From an uncultured bacterium (GTDB lineage Bacteria; Pseudomonadota; Gammaproteobacteria; Burkholderiales; Burkholderiaceae_C): a DNA stretch of 64,000 bases. Position numbers and translations under genes: made by a program. Location of the stretch: the NCBI GenBank assembly GCA_903928495.1, contig CAIYQZ010000046.1, forward strand, positions 1 through 64,000. The letters are read 5' to 3'. Below, in pieces: positions 1 through 9,775 of the stretch; positions within the stretch are counted from its first letter, which is position 1, and every line of letters begins with the position of its first letter. Under the pieces are notes generated by a model. The model was not told where the DNA came from and did no database searches. It saw only the letters and a program-made list of their open reading frames with translations.

Positions 1-29
1 TGCGTCTGCAGTCTGCCAAGGGACCCCCT

Positions 30-50
30 ACAAGGGCGAAATGCCCTTGT
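30..50. other. short perfect hairpin ACAAGGGC-GAAAT-GCCCTTGT
   Basis: 8-bp perfect inverted repeat with 5-nt loop read directly; no T-tract follows. Confidence 0.4.
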
Positions 51-228
51 CTGAGACCCGAAACGCACCGAATTCTTCATCATGTGGAATTTCTCGCCTC
101 AGTGCCCAGCGTCAACCGTGTTTTGAACACCATCCCTAGCGCAATGGATTTCATGCCGGGTCTTTCTGTGTTGGGGTTGGGTGAACACACACAGGAACAC
201 TGTAGTGCACGGCCGTGGACGCTCTGTG

Positions 229-690
229 TCAGCCGGCTTGCGGTGGATCAAGGTTTGTGCTCGACCCGGAGGGGCGCTGGCTCAGCAATTCCAGCAGGGT
301 CAGGCCCCCAGCACCTGGCCTGAAGCCTTCGCGCTGCAGCTGAGCCTCGACACCGGACGCCATGCGCAAGGCGTCTTCCAGGCTGTGGGTTTGCAGCAGG
401 TGCGTCATGAGTTCGCACCGCATCAGCAGCAGGGCCCGCAGTTCCTCTGCATCGCGTGATTCGCGCAGTTCTGCAGCTTGCATCCAGCCGGCGGTGGCCA
501 ATGCCTGGTGTCGCGCAAAAAATGGCAACTCGCGGTCAAGCACCTTTTGCAGGTCGTCCCAGGTTGCCAGCGGAGCACCCAGCAGCGATGCGAGCCGAGC
601 GATGCGTTCCGTCAAGGCTGTCAGCGAAGCCTCGGCGCGCCGCAGGTCTTCCGGTTCGGTGCTGACTGACGGGGAAAAAGAATGTTGCAT
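229..690 (-). CDS. hypothetical protein (153 aa, helical)
   Basis: ORF track; divergent from yebC; no family recognised. Confidence 0.55.
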   Translation of the reverse strand: MQHSFSPSVSTEPEDLRRAEASLTALTERIARLASLLGAPLATWDDLQKVLDRELPFFARHQALATAGWMQAAELRESRDAEELRALLLMRCELMTHLLQTHSLEDALRMASGVEAQLQREGFRPGAGGLTLLELLSQRPSGSSTNLDPPQAG

Positions 691-780
691 CGCAGCATTC
701 TGACCGCTGTGGACGGAGCCGCGCTGAGTGCAAAGGCGCCAGACTAAACTGTCTCCATCTCACAACAAAGGATTCTCGCC

Positions 781-1494
781 ATGGGCGCACAGTGGAAAGC
801 CAAACACAAAGACGTGGCAGCCAACGCCAAAGGCCGCTTGTTCGGCAAACTGGCCAAAGACATCATGATTGCCGCCCGCCATGGGGCCGACCCCGCCGCC
901 AACGCCCGCCTGCGGCTGGTGGTGGAGCAGGCCCGCAAGGTGTCCATGCCCAAAGACACGTTGGAGCGCGCCATCAAAAAAGGCGCTGGCCTCACGGGTG
1001 AGGCCGTGAACTTTGAGCACGTCATTTACGAGGGCTACGCCCCCCACCGCGTGCCGGTGATGGTGGAGTGCCTGACCGACAACGTGAACCGTGCGGCGTC
1101 AGACATGCGCGTGCTGTTCCGCAAGGGGCAGCAAGGCACCTCGGGCTCGGTGTCTTGGGACTTTGACCACGTGGGCATCATCGAGGCTGAGCCCACTGCC
1201 GCCGGCGCCGATGCCGAAACCGCCGCCATCGAGGCAGGTGCCCAGGACGTGGAGCCCGCAGACGAAGAGGGCGTGGTGGTGTTTCTCACCGACTACGCTG
1301 ACCTGGACCTGGTCAGCCGTGCGCTGCCTGCACAGGGTTTCACGGTGGTGTCGGCCAAGCTGGGTTACCGGCCCAAAAACCCCATTGACCCAAGCACCCT
1401 GAGCGCCGAACAGCTGGAAGAGGTCGAAAGCTTCCTGGCCGCCATGGACGCCAACGAAGATGTGCAAAACGTGTTTGCCGGTCTGGCTGGCTGA
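781..1494 (+). CDS. yebC: YebC/PmpR family regulatory protein
   Basis: [28 protein letters not shown]... and [13 protein letters not shown] are typical of YebC. Confidence 0.93.
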   Translation: MGAQWKAKHKDVAANAKGRLFGKLAKDIMIAARHGADPAANARLRLVVEQARKVSMPKDTLERAIKKGAGLTGEAVNFEHVIYEGYAPHRVPVMVECLTDNVNRAASDMRVLFRKGQQGTSGSVSWDFDHVGIIEAEPTAAGADAETAAIEAGAQDVEPADEEGVVVFLTDYADLDLVSRALPAQGFTVVSAKLGYRPKNPIDPSTLSAEQLEEVESFLAAMDANEDVQNVFAGLAG

Positions 1495-1526
1495 CGCGCC
1501 TTCACCCACTCAACGCAACCGCTGCC

Positions 1527-2774
1527 ATGGCCTGGACCGAAACCCTCACCAGCTTTCTGGCGGCTCTGGGCCTGGGGCTGCTGAATGGCGTGATACGCGA
1601 GCGGCGCCATGGCGATGACGGGGAGATTGCCGGCACCCGCACGCATGCATTGGTGGCCGTGCTCGGTTTCGTCACTTGGGGCATGGGGTTGCACGTTTTT
1701 CTGGTGTGCCTGGGCCTGGTCGGGGCGCTCACGGTCACTGGATACCTCAAAACCGTCGACCGCGACCGTGGCCTGACGGGCGAGGTGGCCCTGCTGGTGT
1801 CAATGGTGTTGGGTGCCCTGGCTTACCAGGACCCGCACATGGCGGTGGCCGTGGGGGTGGTGTGCGCCATTCTGTTGTATGCCAAACAACCGTTGCACCG
1901 CTTCAGCAAAGAATTGGTGAGCGAGCGGGAGCTGCAAGACGCGCTGATGCTGGCCGCTGCCGCACTGGTGGTCATGCCACTGCTACCCCAGGGCGCACTC
2001 GACCCATGGGGTGTGCTCAAACCCTACACACTGTGGCGCATCGTGGTGCTTGTGATGGCAGTAGGCATGTTGGGCCATGTCGCCATGCGTGCGGTGGGTG
2101 CGCGCTGGGGGCTGCCGATAGCGGGGTTTTTCTCCGGGTTTGCATCGTCTACCGCCACGGTGGCGGGCATGGGCCACCGCGCCCGCACCGACCCGGGCAT
2201 GGTGGCACCGGCTGCTGCTGCCGCGCTGCTGGCCAACATTGCGTCACTCTTGCTGTTTGGTGCGGTCACGGGCGCCGCCTCCCCCGAGTTGCTCAACGCG
2301 CTGAAGTGGCCTTTGCTGGCGGGCGTACTGGGGCTGGTGGTGGTGGCAGGCGCTTGCCTGTTGCGGGCTGATCTGCGTGAAGACTCAACGTCCGGCAGCG
2401 GTGGGCATGCTGAAACGACACCTGCTTTCAAACTGTCCCACGCGCTGATGCTGGCGGGGTTGATTGCCGGGGTGTCGCTGGTGGCCGCATGGCTGCGCCA
2501 GTTGTATGGTGACACCGGCGTGCTGGTGGCGGCCATTCTGGTGGCCCTGGCCGAAATCCATGCCGCTGCTGCCAGCATTGCGCAGGTGAGTGCTTCAGGA
2601 GGCATGGATCAGCGTGTGGCCATGTGGGGGCTGATCGGTGCCCTGGCAGCCAGTGTGGTGGCCAAAACGGTGCTGGCGCTGGTCAGCGGTGGCGTGCGCT
2701 ACGGCCTGCTGGTGACTGCCGGGCTGGTGGCCATGCTGCTGGCCACTGCCGGGGTCATGGCCGTGGGCGCCTGA
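1527..2774 (+). CDS. MgtC/SapB-like, DUF4010 membrane protein
   Basis: N-terminal GLGLLNGVIRERRH and polytopic membrane C-terminal half. Confidence 0.75.
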   Translation: MAWTETLTSFLAALGLGLLNGVIRERRHGDDGEIAGTRTHALVAVLGFVTWGMGLHVFLVCLGLVGALTVTGYLKTVDRDRGLTGEVALLVSMVLGALAYQDPHMAVAVGVVCAILLYAKQPLHRFSKELVSERELQDALMLAAAALVVMPLLPQGALDPWGVLKPYTLWRIVVLVMAVGMLGHVAMRAVGARWGLPIAGFFSGFASSTATVAGMGHRARTDPGMVAPAAAAALLANIASLLLFGAVTGAASPELLNALKWPLLAGVLGLVVVAGACLLRADLREDSTSGSGGHAETTPAFKLSHALMLAGLIAGVSLVAAWLRQLYGDTGVLVAAILVALAEIHAAAASIAQVSASGGMDQRVAMWGLIGALAASVVAKTVLALVSGGVRYGLLVTAGLVAMLLATAGVMAVGA

Positions 2775-2840
2775 CAAGCTGCCCAAGCTGGCCTACAGTC
2801 GGCGCCTCTTCATTCACTGAACGTTTCAGTTCAACCACCC

Positions 2841-3485
2841 ATGACACACACCAATCCCCTGATCGAGCATTTGCAATGGCGCTACGCCACCAAAGCCATG
2901 GACCCCAGCCAATCGGTGCCAGCCGACGTGGTCGAACGCATCCTCGAAGCCACCCGTCTGGCCCCAACGTCCAGCGGCTTGCAGCCCTATGAAATTGTCA
3001 TGGTGACCAGCCAGGCCGTGCGCGAGCGCATCAAGCCCATCGCCTGGAACCAGGCGCAAATCACCGATGGCTCTCACCTGCTGGTGTTTGCCGCCTGGGA
3101 CAACTACACGGCCGAGCGCATCAACCACATGTTCGACCTGACCAACACCGTGCGCGGTTTCAAAAACGAGGGTTGGGAAAACTACCGCCAGATGCTGCTC
3201 TCCAGTTACCCCCAGCGCGACGCAGAGGTGAATTTTCAGCACGCCGCGCGCCAGGCCTACATTGGCCTGAGCGCAGCGCTGATGGCTGCTGCCTTCGAAG
3301 GCGTTGACAGCACGCCCATGGAGGGCTTTGACCCCAAAGCGCTCGACGACATTTTGGGCTTGCGCGCCCGGGGCCTGCGCAGTGTGGCCATCATGCCCCT
3401 GGGCTACCGGCTGGCCGACAAGGACTGGCTGGTGAACCTGCCCAAGGTGCGCCGCCCCCGCAGCGAGTTTGTGACCGAGGTGTGA
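2841..3485 (+). CDS. nitroreductase family NAD(P)H-dependent oxidoreductase
   Basis: RYATKAMDPSQSVPADVVERILEATRLAPTSSGLQPYEIVMV nitroreductase signature. Confidence 0.88.
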   Translation: MTHTNPLIEHLQWRYATKAMDPSQSVPADVVERILEATRLAPTSSGLQPYEIVMVTSQAVRERIKPIAWNQAQITDGSHLLVFAAWDNYTAERINHMFDLTNTVRGFKNEGWENYRQMLLSSYPQRDAEVNFQHAARQAYIGLSAALMAAAFEGVDSTPMEGFDPKALDDILGLRARGLRSVAIMPLGYRLADKDWLVNLPKVRRPRSEFVTEV

Positions 3486-3540
3486 AGCCAGGCGGTGGAG
3501 TGCGCCTCCACCTCTGATGCGCGAGGGCAAAGGGTTGTGA

Positions 3541-3577
3541 GTTGCAAATAGACCGACTGGTCTATAGAATTTGCAAC
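3541..3577. promoter_or_regulatory. nested inverted repeats, candidate TetR-family operator
   Basis: GTTGCAAA...TTTGCAAC outer arms enclose ATAGACC-GACT-GGTCTAT; ends 1 nt before the tetR-type ATG. Confidence 0.75.
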
Positions 3578-3578
3578 C

Positions 3579-4208
3579 ATGAACCCAACACTGCCACCGC
3601 CTCGCGCCACCCGCGAGCGTCTGATTGAAGCCATGCTTGATGTGTTGCCCCGCAAGGGGTACCACGGCGTGGGACTCACAGAACTGCTGACCCAGGCGCA
3701 GGCGCCCAAAGGCGTCTTGTACCACCATTTTCCAGGGGGCAAAGCCGAGCTGGCGGTTGCCGCCATCGAGGCCGTGGTGGATCAACTCACCAAAGGGCTT
3801 GGCCAACTGATGGCCAGGACGAACGATCCTGCAGACGCCCTGGCTGCATGGATGGAGGGCGCCCAGAGGCGGCTTGCCGGCAGCCAGTACGAGCGGGGTT
3901 GCCCCCTCGCGACCATTGCCCTCGAATCCACGCCCGATGACGTCGCCATTCGCCAGGCCTTGGCCAGCGGATTTGCCTCCATCAGGGCAACCCTGGCCGC
4001 CGCGCTGGCCACGGCAGGCATGGAGCCAACGCCTGCACGCGACATGGCTGCACTCATGGTGTCTGCCTACGAAGGGGCGTTGTTGCAGGCGCGCGTGGCC
4101 GGGCAATCGGACAGCATGCAGCACACCGCCCAGGCCTTGCTGCCCCTGCTGCGCCTGAGTTTGCAGGCAGCCGCACACCCAGGGCAAACCGAAAGGGATG
4201 CGCCATGA
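3579..4208 (+). CDS. TetR/AcrR family transcriptional regulator
   Basis: TRERLIEAMLDVLPRKGYHGVGLTELLTQAQAPKGVLYHHFPGGKAEL TetR HTH. Confidence 0.92.
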   Translation: MNPTLPPPRATRERLIEAMLDVLPRKGYHGVGLTELLTQAQAPKGVLYHHFPGGKAELAVAAIEAVVDQLTKGLGQLMARTNDPADALAAWMEGAQRRLAGSQYERGCPLATIALESTPDDVAIRQALASGFASIRATLAAALATAGMEPTPARDMAALMVSAYEGALLQARVAGQSDSMQHTAQALLPLLRLSLQAAAHPGQTERDAP

Positions 4209-5116
4209 GCCACCCGTCCGTTCGCATGGTTGATGGCTCGGGGGCGGCCAGTGTTCATCCCCAAGCGCTCAATCTGGTGGCCAAAGACGGTTATCCGCTC
4301 TCGGCGACCCGCTACCCCGCAGTTGGGCAGGTGCGTGGTCACCTGGTCATGGCCGGTGCCACCGGGGTGCCTCAGGGGTTCTACAGACACTTTGCGTTGT
4401 TTGCGGCCGAGCGGGGTTACACCACGCTCACGCTGGACTACCGGGGCATTGGCCAGTCCAAACCCGCCAGCCTGCGCGGTTTTGACATGCAATACATGGA
4501 TTGGGCCCGCTTGGACCTGGCCGCTGCGGTGGACGCCATGGCCAGCGACGAGGTGCCGTTGTTCATGGCTGGGCACTCGTTCGGTGGCCACGCGTTTGGC
4601 CTGTTGCCCAACCACCACTCTGTGGCCCGCATGTATACCTGCGGCACGGGGGCCGGATGGCATGGCTGGATGCCACCCGCCGAGCGATTGCGTGTGCTGC
4701 TGATGTGGCGCGTGGTGGGGCCCATGCTCGTCCGCTGGAAAGGTTATCTGGCCTGGAGCCACCTGGGCATGGGCGAAGACCTTCCGCTCAATGTCTTTCG
4801 CGAGTGGCGACACTGGTGCCGTTATCCGCGCTATTTCTTTGATGATCCGGCGACAGCCGAACACATGACTGCGCAGTTTGACCGCATCACCACACCCATC
4901 GTCGCGGCCAATGCCTTGGATGACCTGTGGGCCATGCCTGCCTCTCGGGATGCCTTCATGGCCGGCTATCGCAACAGCCCCTACCGGGCGGTGGATGTCG
5001 ATGGCCCAGGCCAGGGGCTGGGCGCCGTGGGGCACATGGGTTACTTCCGTCGCCACGCTCAGCCGCTGTGGGCGGAGATGCTGGCGTGGTTTGAAGAGCA
5101 TCCGCGGCCTCAATGA
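4205..5116 (+). CDS. alpha/beta hydrolase (serine aminopeptidase-like)
   Basis: TLDYRGIGQS and GHSFGGHAFG nucleophile elbow; overlaps tetR stop. Confidence 0.85.
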   Translation: MSHPSVRMVDGSGAASVHPQALNLVAKDGYPLSATRYPAVGQVRGHLVMAGATGVPQGFYRHFALFAAERGYTTLTLDYRGIGQSKPASLRGFDMQYMDWARLDLAAAVDAMASDEVPLFMAGHSFGGHAFGLLPNHHSVARMYTCGTGAGWHGWMPPAERLRVLLMWRVVGPMLVRWKGYLAWSHLGMGEDLPLNVFREWRHWCRYPRYFFDDPATAEHMTAQFDRITTPIVAANALDDLWAMPASRDAFMAGYRNSPYRAVDVDGPGQGLGAVGHMGYFRRHAQPLWAEMLAWFEEHPRPQ

Positions 5117-5312
5117 AGACAGTGTCATGGGGTCTGCCGTTGGGAGTGAAGGCCGCCACCGGCTTGCGCCGCGTGGTTCCCCACATCAGGCTCTGCATGG
5201 AATGAGTGCTTTCTCAGACCACAGATCGCAGGTCATAAGCTCATGACAAAACAGTCGTTGTCCCCAGTCGGCGGCATACCTACGATGCAGTTTTGCCAAC
5301 CAAACTGTTTTC

Positions 5313-6293
5313 ATGAAGCTTCGTCACATCGATTTGAATCACCTGTCGGTCAACCCGGAACGCGATGCCCTGGCCTTGCCTCCAGAGGAATACGAGGTGA
5401 CCCACGCACTTGAACATCCGGTCATGCGCCTGGTGAGTTTTGGCGTGGTGGGCGTGTTGATTGGGTTGGTGGTGTACCTGGTGTATCGCCTGTTCCATGG
5501 TGATCAGGCACAGGATGGTTTTGAGCTCATTCGGCAAACGCTGCACGACCCCATGTTCTGGACAGCGGTGGCGGTGGGCCTGGTGGCGCAGGCCATTGAC
5601 GGTGCATTGGGAATGGCCTACGGCATCACGTCCAGCAGCTTTTTGCTGGCGGTGGGGGCCCCACCTGCCATGGCCAGCGGCGCCACCCATTTGGCGGAAG
5701 TGTTCACGACCGGCATCAGCGGCGTCTCGCACCTGAAGCTGGGGAATGTGCACAAAAAGCTGTTCTTCAGCCTGTTGTTGCCCGGCATCGTGGGGGCGCT
5801 GGTGGGGGTGTACATCCTGGGCCAGTTGGACGGGGAAGCGTTGAAACCTTTTGTCAGTGCCTACCTCTTGGTGATGGGGGTGTATGTGTTTGCCAAGGCG
5901 TTCAGGCGCATTGGCGTGCGACGCAACGTGCAGCTGAGCCGGGTTGCGCCGTTGGCCTTTGTGGGTGGGCTGATGGACACCACCGGTGGTGGTGGTTGGG
6001 GGCCCATCGTGACCACATCGCTGGTCGGCGCTGGCAGCGATCCGCGCACCACCATTGGCTCGGTGAACCTGGCCGAGTTTTTTCTGACGGTCACAGTGGC
6101 TGCGTCGTTTTTGTCCATCCTGGACGAATCGGTCTGGGTACTGGTGGCGGGGTTGGCCCTTGGTGGGCTGGTGGCTGCGCCGTTTGCTGCCCTCATGACC
6201 AAGCATTTGCATGTGAAAGTGTTGCTCATGCTGGTGGGCGGGCTGATCTCGTGCATCAGCGTCTTCAACCTGTACCGGGTTTGGGCCAGTTGA
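5313..6293 (+). CDS. sulfite exporter TauE/SafE family permease
   Basis: AQAIDGALGMAYGITSSSFLLAVGAPPAMASGATHLAEVFTTGISGVSH. Confidence 0.87.
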   Translation: MKLRHIDLNHLSVNPERDALALPPEEYEVTHALEHPVMRLVSFGVVGVLIGLVVYLVYRLFHGDQAQDGFELIRQTLHDPMFWTAVAVGLVAQAIDGALGMAYGITSSSFLLAVGAPPAMASGATHLAEVFTTGISGVSHLKLGNVHKKLFFSLLLPGIVGALVGVYILGQLDGEALKPFVSAYLLVMGVYVFAKAFRRIGVRRNVQLSRVAPLAFVGGLMDTTGGGGWGPIVTTSLVGAGSDPRTTIGSVNLAEFFLTVTVAASFLSILDESVWVLVAGLALGGLVAAPFAALMTKHLHVKVLLMLVGGLISCISVFNLYRVWAS

Positions 6294-6320
6294 GCGGTTG
6301 GTCTGCCGCTGTTGATTGGC

Positions 6321-8360
6321 CTAACCCAAGGCCCGTGCCACAAAGTCGCGCTTCACGCTGGGCTTGGGCACCTTCATGCTGAAAAAGCGGCGCACGTCGT
6401 CTTCCTGGCACATGCCGTGCATGTAGTTGTAAATGGCTTTTTTCAGGCCAGCACCCAGGGTGTTGTGGTCCACCCCGCTGGGGTCATTGAAGCCCACGTC
6501 GTTGCGGGCAAACGTCAGTGGCTGGCCGTTGGACCCGTTGGGCGGGGCGGGCAGGGGCTCGAGGGTGATGCCGTATTCAGCCGGGTTCAGCCCCACGGGT
6601 GAATGCACAGTGCACGTAAAGCGGTGCCAGAAGCCGCTTTGGATGCAGCCGTTTTCAAACAACTGGCGCACATACTCCAGCGCGTCCACCGTGTCTTGCA
6701 CGGTCTGGGTGGGAAAGCCGTACATCAGGTAGGCGTGCACCAGCACCCCGGCATCGGTGAAGGCGCGGGTGACGCGCGCCACCTGGGCCACGTCCACGCC
6801 CTTTTTCATGAGCTTCAGCAGCCGGTCAGATGCCACCTCGAGCCCGCCCGATATGGCGATGCAGCCGCTGTCGGCCAGCAGCTCGCAAAGCTCAGGCGTG
6901 AAGCTTTTTTCAAACCGGATGTTGCCCCACCAACTGATGCCCACGTTGCGGCGGATGAGTTCTTCGGCCAGTGCTTTCAGCACCTTGGGCGGCGCGGCTT
7001 CGTCCACAAAGTGGAAGCCGGTCTGGCCGGTTTCAGCCACGATTTTTTCAATGCGGTCCACCAGTGTGGTGGCCTCAGCGGTTTCGTAGCGGCCGATGTA
7101 GTCCAGCCCCACGTCGCAAAAGCTGCACTTCTTCCAGTAACAGCCGTGGGCCACGGTGAGTTTGTTCCAGCGGCCGTCGCTCCACAGCCGGTTCATGGGG
7201 TTGAGCATGTCGAGCAGGCTCAGGTACTTGCCCAGCGGCAGGCCGTCCCAGGTGGGGGTGCCCACCTGCTCGAACGGCACGTCGGTCTCTGTGCCGGTCA
7301 CGTAAACCACGTTGCCGTCATCGGCGCGGTAGAAAGTGCGCACCAGTTGCTCACGCCCGCGTTGCCCACCCAGATGGGCTAGCAGTGCCAGCAGGGGGCG
7401 CTCGCCGCTGTCGAGCGTGACAAAGTCGAAAAAGTCGAACACTCGGGGCTCGGCCAGTTCGCGCAGTTCGGTGTTCACATAGCCACCGCCCAGTACGGTG
7501 ACAGTGGCTGGGTTCAGCGCCTTGATGCACTGTGCAACCCGAAACGCGGCATACACCGCGCCGGGGAATGGAACCGACAGCAGCACCACAGTGGGGACAC
7601 CTGTGTTACTGGAATGTGTAGCTGAAACATCAATTCCAACAAGCGCCAGGACCTGTTTTGCTTCAGAAATCAGGATGTCGTCGATCAGGTTGGGGGCTGC
7701 TGCCAGTGCCTGGGCCAGCGGCTCAAAGCTGGCCTGGGCGGCGGCCAGCTTTTCGGCGTAGCGCACGAACTCGAAGCGCGGGTCCACCGCGTCTTTCAGC
7801 ACGTCGGCCAGGTCGTTCAGGTACAGGGTGGCCAGGTGGCGGGCGCGGTCATGCAGGCCCAGTGCACCAAAGGCCCAGCCCAGCGGGTCGCCGCTGCCGT
7901 CGTCGGGGTGCTGGTCCAGCGTGGCAAACCACTTGCCTTCGGGCAGCAGGCTGCGGTTGGCAATGCGGTGGGCCAGGGTGCTGTCGCGGCCTTGCAAAAA
8001 GGCCACCACCCGTTCCACGGTGGCGTGGTAGCCGCTGAACTCGGCCAGAAAGTGCTGCACCTGGGCGCTGCGCTTGGCTTGCGGCAAGGCATCAGCGGCG
8101 GCTTTCACCTGGGTCAGCCCGTCGGTACTCAACAGGCGCAGCACCGTGGCCAGGGCCAGGTCCACCTGGGTGGCTTGCACACCTTGCTCGCGCAGAAACC
8201 CCGTGATGTACGCGGTAGAAGGGTAGGGCGTGTTGAGCTGCGTCATCGGCGGGATGACGGACAGCACCCGGCCCGCGTAGACGGGGGGCTTGTGGATGTT
8301 GGCTGGGCGCGCTGGGGTGATGCGCAGCAGTGGAAAGGTGGCGTCAGTCATTGCCGACAT
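6321..8360 (-). CDS. radical SAM protein, probable B12-binding-type N-terminus
   Basis: HGCYWKKCSFCDVGLDYIGRY cluster motif; SVIPPMTQLNTPYPSTAYITGFLREQGV N-terminus; alternative start at 8351. Confidence 0.85.
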   Translation of the reverse strand: MSAMTDATFPLLRITPARPANIHKPPVYAGRVLSVIPPMTQLNTPYPSTAYITGFLREQGVQATQVDLALATVLRLLSTDGLTQVKAAADALPQAKRSAQVQHFLAEFSGYHATVERVVAFLQGRDSTLAHRIANRSLLPEGKWFATLDQHPDDGSGDPLGWAFGALGLHDRARHLATLYLNDLADVLKDAVDPRFEFVRYAEKLAAAQASFEPLAQALAAAPNLIDDILISEAKQVLALVGIDVSATHSSNTGVPTVVLLSVPFPGAVYAAFRVAQCIKALNPATVTVLGGGYVNTELRELAEPRVFDFFDFVTLDSGERPLLALLAHLGGQRGREQLVRTFYRADDGNVVYVTGTETDVPFEQVGTPTWDGLPLGKYLSLLDMLNPMNRLWSDGRWNKLTVAHGCYWKKCSFCDVGLDYIGRYETAEATTLVDRIEKIVAETGQTGFHFVDEAAPPKVLKALAEELIRRNVGISWWGNIRFEKSFTPELCELLADSGCIAISGGLEVASDRLLKLMKKGVDVAQVARVTRAFTDAGVLVHAYLMYGFPTQTVQDTVDALEYVRQLFENGCIQSGFWHRFTCTVHSPVGLNPAEYGITLEPLPAPPNGSNGQPLTFARNDVGFNDPSGVDHNTLGAGLKKAIYNYMHGMCQEDDVRRFFSMKVPKPSVKRDFVARALG
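7611..7660. repeat. interspersed repeat, copy e (inside radical SAM CDS)
   Basis: Minus strand AGGTCCTGGCGCTTGTTGGAATTGATGTTTCAGCTACACATTC aligns to copy d. Confidence 0.5.
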
Positions 8361-8958
8361 TGTCGGCGGGTGGTGGGGTGGGTGCGGCCTTCTCGGGCTT
8401 CACCCAGCCCACAAACTGGGGCATCAGCCGCGCCACCACGGGGCCGTTGACATCCCAGGTCATGCACTTGTTGACGAAAAACGGCGGTGTGCTGCCGCTG
8501 TGCCACGACTCGCCGCGCGCCAGGCGTTGCATTTCCTGGTGGTGCGGAATGGTCTGGAAAGCGGCGGTCGCCAGGTTGAACAGCAGCTCGCGGATGTGGG
8601 TGCACCCCGCCAGTCCGCCCACGGTTGTGTCGATGGTCCGGCGCCAGCCCGCGCCAATGGTCATGCCCACAAAGCGGTTCATGTGCTGGGTGGCCACGCC
8701 GCATTCCCCAAACGGGGTGCTGTCCATGCTGGTCGCAATGGCGTGGATGCAAAAGCGCTCGTCCAGCGTCACGCGCAGCCACAGGTGGTGCACCGCGTCA
8801 CCGGCGGGGCGTGTGCCGTTGCTGTGGGGGTGGTCGTAGTGTTTGCTGTCGCGCAGCTCGCCTTCGATGTCCCACAGCCCGTCGGCGCGGGCGTAACCCT
8901 GGTAAGTGACGGCGCGGGTGTGCAGCGGGGTGCGTTCGGTGGTGGGGGTCGGCAACAT
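8344..8958 (-). CDS. DUF2889 domain-containing protein
   Basis: MLPTPTTERTPLHTRAVTYQGYARADGLWDIEGELRDSKHY; internal Met chosen as start; 3' end overlaps the radical SAM start. Confidence 0.75.
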   Translation of the reverse strand: MLPTPTTERTPLHTRAVTYQGYARADGLWDIEGELRDSKHYDHPHSNGTRPAGDAVHHLWLRVTLDERFCIHAIATSMDSTPFGECGVATQHMNRFVGMTIGAGWRRTIDTTVGGLAGCTHIRELLFNLATAAFQTIPHHQEMQRLARGESWHSGSTPPFFVNKCMTWDVNGPVVARLMPQFVGWVKPEKAAPTPPPADNVGND

Positions 8959-9028
8959 GGGAGCATTGTGTGCGCAGGCGGTTAGCATGGCTGTCGCGCG
9001 CTTCACCCCAGCAACACCCATCAGTGCC

Positions 9029-9775
9029 ATGGCCCTTTCATCCGCCTGCCCCTCGTGCCGCCAGCCCATGGAGGCCCACCGCTTCACCAGCAACCAAGGC
9101 CAGTCACTCGAACTGGACATTTGTTACCCCTGCCAGGGCATGTGGTTTGACCGCTACGAAAACCTCAAGCTCACGCCCGACGCGGTGGTGGAACTGTTTC
9201 GCCTGCTGCACGAACACCGGGCAGAGCAGCACATGCCTTTGTCGTCCAAACTGGCCTGTCCGCGCTGTGTCAAGCCGCTGGACAAGGGGTTTGATCTGGT
9301 GCGCAGCGGCCGCTACATCACCTACCGCTGTGCCGGGCAACACGGGCGGTTCAGCACGTTTTCGTCGTTCATGGTGGAAAAAGGGTTTGTGCGGCACATG
9401 ACCCGCCCAGAGATAGACGACCTGGCCCAAAAGGTGGGGGCCATCTACTGCACCAGTTGTGGTGCGCCGGTGGACATCCGTAAAGACCACGCCTGCCCCT
9501 ATTGCAAGGCCGCGTTTTCGCTGATTGACCCCAACGCTGTGGCCCGTGCACTGGAGGGTTACGCCCAGGCGAGTGCCAAGGCCAAAGCGGGTGCAGCCCA
9601 TGCCTCCACCCTGGACATTGGGGATGCGTTGGTGGCGCTGGAGCGAGACCGCAGCAAGGCCGAACGGGAGCGCCAGAAATGCACTTTCAGCACCAGCGCG
9701 GATGTGTCTGACGCGCCGTTCACGGGTGACTTGCTGGTGGCGGGTGTGGCGTTGGTGTGGGGCATGCTTAACTGA
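9029..9775 (+). CDS. zinc-ribbon protein (TFIIB-like zinc fingers)
   Basis: CPSCRQPMEAHRF...LDICYPCQGMWFDRYE, CPRC, CTSCGAPVDIRKDHACPYC; start chosen at MALSSACPSC. Confidence 0.8.
   Translation: MALSSACPSCRQPMEAHRFTSNQGQSLELDICYPCQGMWFDRYENLKLTPDAVVELFRLLHEHRAEQHMPLSSKLACPRCVKPLDKGFDLVRSGRYITYRCAGQHGRFSTFSSFMVEKGFVRHMTRPEIDDLAQKVGAIYCTSCGAPVDIRKDHACPYCKAAFSLIDPNAVARALEGYAQASAKAKAGAAHASTLDIGDALVALERDRSKAERERQKCTFSTSADVSDAPFTGDLLVAGVALVWGMLN

Noticed and set aside
2826-4187. 453-aa minus-strand ORF opposite nitroreductase/TetR genes
   Set aside because: Antisense to two clearly coding genes; low-complexity His/Gln/Gly-rich translation typical of high-GC shadow ORFs
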